NCBI GenBank assembly: GCA_030830625.1 | Contig: JAURMQ010000025.1 | Coordinates: 1 to 46,991 of the forward strand | Direction of reading: 5' to 3' | Source: Flavobacteriaceae bacterium | Lineage (GTDB): Bacteria; Bacteroidota; Bacteroidia; Flavobacteriales; Flavobacteriaceae | Length of the DNA stretch: 46,991 bases | Shown: in pieces, positions 42,433 to 46,991 of the stretch | Numbering within the stretch: position 1 is the first letter of the stretch | Layout of the letters: each line of letters starts with the position of its first letter | Translations under genes and position numbers: made by a program | Notes under the pieces: model-generated | Database searches by the model: none | Told to the model about the DNA's origin: nothing | What the model saw: the letters and a program-made list of their open reading frames with translations, nothing else

Positions 42433-43452
42433 ATGAATGAGTTTTTAGACCCTTCCGATGAACAGCTTTCTCCCGAGGAAAAAGATATTGATAGAGCACT
42501 GAGGCCCGATAGCTTTTATGATTTTGCCGGTCAAGAAAGTATTTTAGAAAACCTTAAGGTATTCGTCGCGGCGGCCAATCAACGTGAAGAGGCACTGGAT
42601 CACACCCTGTTTCACGGTCCTCCTGGTTTGGGAAAAACCACACTCGCTTATATATTGGCAGGGGAACTACAAGCCGGGATAAAAATGACTTCTGGGCCCG
42701 TTTTGGACAAACCTGGAGATCTGGCGGGACTGCTCACCAACTTACAGCCTAGAGATATTTTATTCATCGACGAAATCCATCGTTTGAGCCCCATAGTGGA
42801 GGAATATTTGTATTCGGCCATGGAGGATTATAAGATTGACATCATGATCGAAACGGGACCCAATGCCCGTACGGTTCAAATTTCACTCAACCCCTTTACC
42901 TTAGTGGGTGCCACCACCCGCTCAGGATTATTGACTGCCCCCATGCGCGCTCGTTTTGGAATCACCAGTCGGTTGGAATATTACAAAACCGAAACCTTGT
43001 CTACCATTTTGGAGCGCAGCGCCCACATACTCAATGTATCTATGAGCTCACAAGCTGCTTTAGAGATCGCCAGTAGGAGTAGGGGTACCCCCAGGATAGC
43101 CAACGGTTTATTGAGAAGAGTCAGGGATTTTGCACAAATAAAAGGGGACGGTAAAATCGATATCGATATCACCCAATACGCCCTAAACGCCTTAAACGTT
43201 GATGCCCATGGACTGGATGAAATGGACAATAAAATCTTGACCACTCTCATCGATAAGTTTAAAGGAGGTCCGGTTGGGATTACGACCCTGGCTACCGCTG
43301 TTTCCGAAAATGGAGAAACCATAGAAGAGGTTTACGAACCTTTTTTGATCCAAGAGGGCTTTCTCGTTCGAACTCCAAGAGGGAGAGAGGTCACCGAATT
43401 GGCCTATAAACACCTCGGCAGGATCAAAGACAATCAAGGGGGATTGTTTTAA
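42433..43452 (+). CDS. ruvB: Holliday junction branch migration helicase RuvB
   Basis: An AAA+ motor that, with RuvA, drives Holliday junction branch migration. The 339-residue protein has Walker [14 protein letters not shown], Walker B LFIDEIHR, sensor [18 protein letters not shown], and the C-terminal winged helix ([20 protein letters not shown]). The start ATG 42433 ([11 protein letters not shown]) is supported by the -7 box 6 bases before it. It stands alone, without ruvA or ruvC nearby. Its neighbour queG is separated by 243 bases. Confidence 0.97.
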   Translation: MNEFLDPSDEQLSPEEKDIDRALRPDSFYDFAGQESILENLKVFVAAANQREEALDHTLFHGPPGLGKTTLAYILAGELQAGIKMTSGPVLDKPGDLAGLLTNLQPRDILFIDEIHRLSPIVEEYLYSAMEDYKIDIMIETGPNARTVQISLNPFTLVGATTRSGLLTAPMRARFGITSRLEYYKTETLSTILERSAHILNVSMSSQAALEIASRSRGTPRIANGLLRRVRDFAQIKGDGKIDIDITQYALNALNVDAHGLDEMDNKILTTLIDKFKGGPVGITTLATAVSENGETIEEVYEPFLIQEGFLVRTPRGREVTELAYKHLGRIKDNQGGLF

Positions 43453-43695
43453 ACTTTTTTAGGAGATTGATCTTGATTCAATTCGATTCCCTTTTCCCTT
43501 TTTAGTCCCTTTTTTTAGACTTTTTCCCAACCCTTACTATCAACTATTAATTATAGTAAGTATTATATCGCCTCTATTTTACATAATAATAGTTATTGAG
43601 TGTTTTTTCACAAGATTTTTTTGTTAAGGATATCCCAAAATTTGTAAAAAAGTATATGTTTGCGATTACCTAAATCTTAAACTCGATTTAAGTAG
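43453..43695. other. A/T-rich ruvB-queG gap with an inverted repeat and a -7 box
   Basis: No gene is seen in these 243 bases. CTTACTAT (43533-43540) and ATAGTAAG (43553-43560) form an 8-base inverted repeat with a 12-base spacer, without a T run. TATGTTTG (43655-43662), a perfect TAnnTTTG, is the likely queG -7 box and leaves a leader of about 25 bases. Confidence 0.4.
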
Positions 43696-44616
43696 ATGGC
43701 ATCTAAAGCAAAGCACTCCGAATTCATCAAGTCCGCGGCCCAAAAACTCGGTTTTTTATCCTGCGGAATATCCAAAGCAGAATTTTTGGAAGAAGAAGCC
43801 CCCCGATTGGAACAATGGCTTAAAGAGGGCAAACACGGTAAAATGGCCTATATGGAGAACCATTTTGATAAACGTCTTGACCCTCGTTTGTTGGTTCCCG
43901 GAGCCCAAAGTGTCGTTTCTTTATTATTAAATTATTACACCGATGTGCCACAAGCAGAGGGTGCGCCTAAAATTTCGAAATACGCTTATGGAACCGACTA
44001 TCATTGGGTCATAAAGGATAAACTCAAACAACTTTTTCAAAGCCTGCAAGAGGAAATAGGAGAAGTCAACGGTAGGGTATTTGTCGATTCTGCTCCAGTG
44101 ATGGACAAAGCATGGGCGCAGCGAAGCGGTCTGGGATGGATGGGTAAAAATACCAATCTGATTACCCAAAAAGTGGGATCTTTCTTTTTTATCGCTGAAT
44201 TGATTGTCGATTTGGAATTGGAATACGATACGCCTGTCACCGACCACTGTGGAACCTGCACCGCTTGCATAGACGCTTGTCCCACCGAAGCACTCACCCC
44301 ATACACAATAGATGCCAGTAAATGCATTTCCTATCTGACCATAGAACTCAAAGATCAAATCCCAAACGAATTTCAAAACAAAATGGATCACTGGGCTTTT
44401 GGATGTGACGTATGCCAAGAGGTTTGTCCATGGAATCGTTTTTCTAAACCCCACAGCGAACCCTTGTTTGATCCAAAACCCGAGTTCATCAACCTTACCC
44501 AAAAAGATTGGGAGGAACTTACCGAAGCCACTTTTGACACTATTTTTGAGAACAGTGCAGTTAAAAGAACACGTTATCAAGGCCTAAAAAGAAACCTTTC
44601 TTTTTTGAAGCGATGA
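43696..44616 (+). CDS. queG: Epoxyqueuosine reductase
   Basis: Catalyses the last step of queuosine synthesis in tRNA, reducing epoxyqueuosine with cobalamin and two 4Fe-4S clusters. The 306-residue protein shows the catalytic aspartate region [21 protein letters not shown] (split: VFVDSAPV with D131), and the two clusters in [16 protein letters not shown] and [11 protein letters not shown] with CISYLTIE between. It is slightly short at the C-terminus, where HEAT-like repeats of longer QueG proteins are absent. It requires cobalamin, although no synthesis genes are in the window. Confidence 0.96.
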   Translation: MASKAKHSEFIKSAAQKLGFLSCGISKAEFLEEEAPRLEQWLKEGKHGKMAYMENHFDKRLDPRLLVPGAQSVVSLLLNYYTDVPQAEGAPKISKYAYGTDYHWVIKDKLKQLFQSLQEEIGEVNGRVFVDSAPVMDKAWAQRSGLGWMGKNTNLITQKVGSFFFIAELIVDLELEYDTPVTDHCGTCTACIDACPTEALTPYTIDASKCISYLTIELKDQIPNEFQNKMDHWAFGCDVCQEVCPWNRFSKPHSEPLFDPKPEFINLTQKDWEELTEATFDTIFENSAVKRTRYQGLKRNLSFLKR

Positions 44617-44639
44617 TCTAAAAAAATTGTGGGTTCAGA

Positions 44640-44804
44640 TCATTTCCCTTCACTTCTTTTTTTGGAGTATTTATTAGATCCTACATCCGGAGGAAGTTGT
44701 GTTTTTTTATCCTGTTTAGAAGAGCCGGCTTTTAGACTTCCACATCCCATTACCATAAGACTCAGGCATAGGGGTAGTAGATAACGTAACATTTTAATTA
44801 GCAT
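44640..44804 (-). CDS. Small lipoprotein of 54 residues (not in the ORF track)
   Basis: On the minus strand an ATG at 44804 opens a 54-codon frame: MLIKMLRYLLPLCLSLMVMGC, then GSLKAGSSKQDKK, TQLPPDVGSNKYSKKRSEGK. A basic start, hydrophobic core and M-G-C lipobox make a convincing lipoprotein signal with C21 as lipidated residue (or C17 if the inner ATG 44792 is used). The mature part is short, polar and basic. No family is recognised. It converges with queG; the two stop codons lie in the arms of a 7-base inverted repeat (ATGATCT/AGATCAT, 44613-44643). A near-consensus -7 box (TATCTTTA) lies upstream. Confidence 0.68.
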   Translation of the reverse strand: MLIKMLRYLLPLCLSLMVMGCGSLKAGSSKQDKKTQLPPDVGSNKYSKKRSEGK

Positions 44805-44933
44805 AGGTTTAAATTATACAATTTAAAGATATTAATTTTTAAAAACCTGAGGGCTTCATAGAAAAAATCAAAAACCGAATAATTATGTTTTTTAATCTCT
44901 TTTATTACCTTTAACCAACCAAATCTTACAAAT

Positions 44934-45471
44934 ATAAAACGAACTTACTATGGTAAATTATGTGTCGCATTGTGTTTTTTAATTACCATTGCGGCAAATG
45001 CCCAAGACCGAATGGTCCAGGGTAATGTTACTGACGACGCGGGAATCCCACTACCAGGGGCAACTGTAGTTGTTTTGGAAACCAACCAAGGAACCACTAA
45101 CGACTTTGACGGGAATTACTCAATCAGTGTTGCCGAAGGACAAACCTTAGCCATCAGTTTTGTGGGGTATACCACTTTCGAAATGGTAGTGTCAGATAAT
45201 TCTGACTTCAACATTGCTTTAAATCAAGATTCACTCGAAGAAGTTGTCGTTACTGCTTTGGGGATTAAAAAAGCAGAAAAAACATTGACCTATGCGAACC
45301 AAACAGTGTCTTCTCAGGACATGACCCAGTCAAGAGACGTGAACTTTATACGTACAATAAGGCCAATATATTTAATCCTAACCTGAACTTGAGGAGGCTA
45401 CTGAATTTCTTGGAGGCCCTGATTTGATTAGTACTCGTTTATGGTGGGATACAGGAGGACCAAACTTCTAG
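44934..45471 (+). pseudogene. SusC/RagA-like TonB-dependent receptor, decayed remnant
   Basis: The frame begins KRTYYGKLCVALCFLITIAANAQ, a good export signal, but the expected start codon is ATA (44934-44936). A carboxypeptidase-regulatory-like domain follows (VQGNVTDDAGIPLPGATV..., DFDGNYSI, FVGYTTFEM), then the SusC plug opening EEVVVTALGIKKAEKTLTY. After SRDVNF the chain leaps to a different frame, YTYNKANIFNPN, which resembles a SusC C-terminal strand. A further one-base shift then gives EEATEFLGGPDLISTRLWW, ending at TAG 45471. About 800 expected residues are missing, and no susD lies beside it. Three lesions (lost start, large internal deletion, frameshift) make it non-functional. The track ORF 44970-45386 is only its middle. 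Confidence 0.83.
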
Positions 45472-45500
45472 ATCGTAACGATCCATGAATAATTGAATAA

Positions 45501-45530
45501 AAGCCTGTAATCCTATTACAGGCTTTTTTT
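45501..45530 (+). terminator. Strong intrinsic terminator after the susC remnant
   Basis: AAGCCTGTAAT and ATTACAGGCTT form a perfect 11-bp stem around CCT, followed by a T run. It lies 30 bases after the remnant's final stop, so the original terminator of the receptor operon survives. Confidence 0.9.
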
Positions 45531-45615
45531 GATTGTCCATCTTCAATAGCACAAAGGACACCATCCTTAGTATTTTAATCCAATACCTTCCGTTCAAAAG
45601 ATTTAAAAATTTAAC

Positions 45616-45623
45616 TAATTTTG
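45616..45623 (+). promoter_or_regulatory. Promoter -7 box of the haloperoxidase-like gene (TAATTTTG)
   Basis: A perfect TAnnTTTG ending 36 bases before the ATG at 45660. The rest of the gap from the terminator holds no gene. Confidence 0.5.
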
Positions 45624-45659
45624 GAACAGAAGAAGAATCCGATTCACCGCTCAAATTTT

Positions 45660-46991
45660 ATGAAGTTTCAAAAAACATACTCATTGACATTACTTGTATT
45701 GGTTTTGGGTTTTATCCAATGTCAACAGCAAAATTCAACGATTGAAATTTCAGCTGAGGATTTTCATCAGGCGCAAGATCATTTGACCTCGGTTATGGTT
45801 CACGATATTTTTTCACCTCCTTTGGCCAGTCGGGCCTATGCCTATTCCAATATTGCGGCCTACGAAATACTAGCGCAGGAGAAAGGAAATAATTATGGTT
45901 CTTTGACCCATGTCTTAAAAGATTTTAAAGGGGTTACCCCATTCAAAGACAGCTTGGTTAATCCCCAACTTGCTGCTCTTATCGCCTATATGGAAGTGGG
46001 TATAAATTTGATTTTTTCGGTGGACAGAATGTCTGAATACATCAATCAACTTTCTGTAAAATGGAACGCGCAAAACCCAAAAGTTTACCTGTCCTCGCAT
46101 CAATACGCACTCGAAGTTGTCGCTGAGATTAAGGGTTGGTATGATCAAGACAATTACAAACAAACCCGAACCTTCCCTAAATTTTATGTTGACTACGACA
46201 GTCCCTCTCGATGGCAGCCTACCCCTCCCGACTATATGGATGGTATAGAACCCCATTGGAGCAAACTCCGTCCTTTTGTGTTGAATTCTTCTTCTCAATT
46301 TCAACCCGAACCCCCCCCACCGTTTTCAATGGAATCTGATGCAGCGTTTTATCAAGAATTGATGGAGGTTTATCAAGTGGTAAAAGAAATTCAGGAAAAC
46401 GAAGCGGAGGACGAGAGAGAGGAGATCGCCAAATTTTGGGATTGCAATCCCTATGTTTCAACCCACAAGGGCCATGTAATGTTTGCGCTCAAAAAAATCA
46501 GTCCCGGTGCCCATTGGATAGGCATTACCAAAATTATTGCTCGAAAAATGAAAGCGGATCTCCATACCACTGTAGCGGCCTATACCAAGGTATCCGTTGC
46601 CATGGCAGATGCTTTTATCAGCTGTTGGGACGAAAAGTACAGAAGTAATCTAATCCGTCCAGAGACCATCATCAATCAAGTACTGGATGAAAACTGGTAC
46701 CCTGTTCTTCAAACGCCGCCTTTTCCAGAATATACCAGCGGACATTCTGTGGTTTCGGGTGCTGCATCCGTCATTCTAACCGATTTCTTTGGGGACAATG
46801 TTTCATTCGATGATGATACTGAATTGCCATATGATTTACCCATTCGCTCTTACCGGTCTTTCAACCATGCTGCAGAAGAAGCGGCCATCAGCAGAATGTA
46901 TGGGGGAATCCACTACCGTAAGGCCATAGAGGAAGGCTTAAAGCAGGGACGAAATGTAGGCGCGTATGTCAGTGAAAAGCTGGGCTTAAAA
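45660..46991 (+). CDS. Vanadium-dependent haloperoxidase / PAP2-family lipoprotein (3' partial)
   Basis: An open frame of 444 codons reaches the window end without a stop, so it is missing from the ORF track. MKFQKTYSLTLLVLVLGFIQC is a lipoprotein signal (C21). A helical domain follows. The C-terminal half has the vanadate/phosphate-binding motifs of the haloperoxidase-PAP2 superfamily: KYRSNLIRP, YTSGHSVVSG and SRMYGGIHY with the histidine. It could be a haloperoxidase or a phosphatase; sequence alone does not decide. The last visible residues, SEKLGLK, look close to the natural end. It has its own promoter and is separated by a terminator from the susC remnant. Confidence 0.88.
   Translation, partial: MKFQKTYSLTLLVLVLGFIQCQQQNSTIEISAEDFHQAQDHLTSVMVHDIFSPPLASRAYAYSNIAAYEILAQEKGNNYGSLTHVLKDFKGVTPFKDSLVNPQLAALIAYMEVGINLIFSVDRMSEYINQLSVKWNAQNPKVYLSSHQYALEVVAEIKGWYDQDNYKQTRTFPKFYVDYDSPSRWQPTPPDYMDGIEPHWSKLRPFVLNSSSQFQPEPPPPFSMESDAAFYQELMEVYQVVKEIQENEAEDEREEIAKFWDCNPYVSTHKGHVMFALKKISPGAHWIGITKIIARKMKADLHTTVAAYTKVSVAMADAFISCWDEKYRSNLIRPETIINQVLDENWYPVLQTPPFPEYTSGHSVVSGAASVILTDFFGDNVSFDDDTELPYDLPIRSYRSFNHAAEEAAISRMYGGIHYRKAIEEGLKQGRNVGAYVSEKLGLK

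Noticed and set aside
44613-44643. ATGATCT/AGATCAT inverted repeat as a bidirectional terminator
   Set aside because: The loop is 17 bases and neither side has a usable T run. The symmetry mostly comes from two stop codons in the same TGATC context.
45439-45654. 71-residue minus-strand ORF over the terminator
   Set aside because: It is read straight through a perfect 11-bp terminator stem and the haloperoxidase promoter; no domain or signal.
1-46991. tRNA, rRNA, CRISPR, insertion sequences, phage or defence genes
   Set aside because: No cloverleaf with T-loop, no regular direct repeats and no transposase, integrase or nuclease-cluster signatures were seen in any gap or ORF.

Overview
The window is chromosomal DNA of a member of the Bacteroidota, most likely a marine-type Flavobacteriaceae. 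Four things support this. Start codons are repeatedly preceded by the Bacteroidota -7 box TAnnTTTG. The window encodes an alternative complex III (ActABCDEF) followed directly by an aa3-type cytochrome oxidase. It carries SusC-like, SPOR, OmpA-lipoprotein and FG-GAP proteins. Glycine--tRNA ligase is the single-chain type. The window is gene dense, with no tRNA, rRNA, CRISPR array, insertion sequence or phage genes seen.

Layout. (1) 1-5.2 kb, plus strand: the tail of hemF, then hemB (tetrapyrrole synthesis), then a tight operon of an alkyltransferase, a membrane-anchored serine hydrolase, a DEDD exonuclease and a double-ATPase oligopeptide-type ABC protein. (2) 5.2-10.9 kb, minus strand: an FG-GAP propeller protein, an aldo/keto reductase, an OmpA lipoprotein, exonuclease III and glycyl-tRNA synthetase. 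(3) 10.9-13.4 kb, plus strand: a ComF-type phosphoribosyltransferase, an Ig-like lipoprotein and a possible 27-residue membrane peptide. (4) 13.4-21.0 kb, minus strand: a complete assimilatory sulfate reduction and siroheme operon (DUF2061, cysH, cysD, cysN, sulfite reductase, SUMT, precorrin-2 dehydrogenase, ferredoxin/NADP reductase-like flavoprotein). It diverges from an Rrf2 regulator, and a perfect 11-1-11 palindrome sits midway between the two promoters. (5) 21.5-24.1 kb, minus strand: a MoxR-like AAA ATPase and a VWA protein. (6) 24.3-28.8 kb, plus strand: rimP-nusA-infB, with a terminator-like hairpin abutting the rimP start. A SPOR protein converges on infB. (7) 29.3-40.5 kb, plus strand: actABCDEF-coxB-coxA, ending at a strong intrinsic terminator. 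(8) 40.6-42.4 kb: a CcoI-type copper ATPase gene cut off in its actuator domain, divergent from an FNR-type regulator, with a palindromic FNR/FixK-like site between them. (9) 42.4-47.0 kb: ruvB, queG, an untracked 54-residue lipoprotein, a badly broken susC-like pseudogene, a terminator, and a vanadium-haloperoxidase/PAP2-family lipoprotein running off the window end.

How the parts fit. The sulfur operon encodes nearly everything needed to take sulfate to sulfide through APS (no APS kinase domain is present), including siroheme for the reductase and probably its electron supply. The act-cox operon passes electrons from menaquinol through haem c proteins to an oxidase. The broken ccoI suggests that a second, cbb3-type oxidase pathway has decayed at this locus while its regulator survives. 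No clearly new multi-gene system was found. The most unusual signals are the two decaying genes, the regulatory palindromes and the translation-operon leader.
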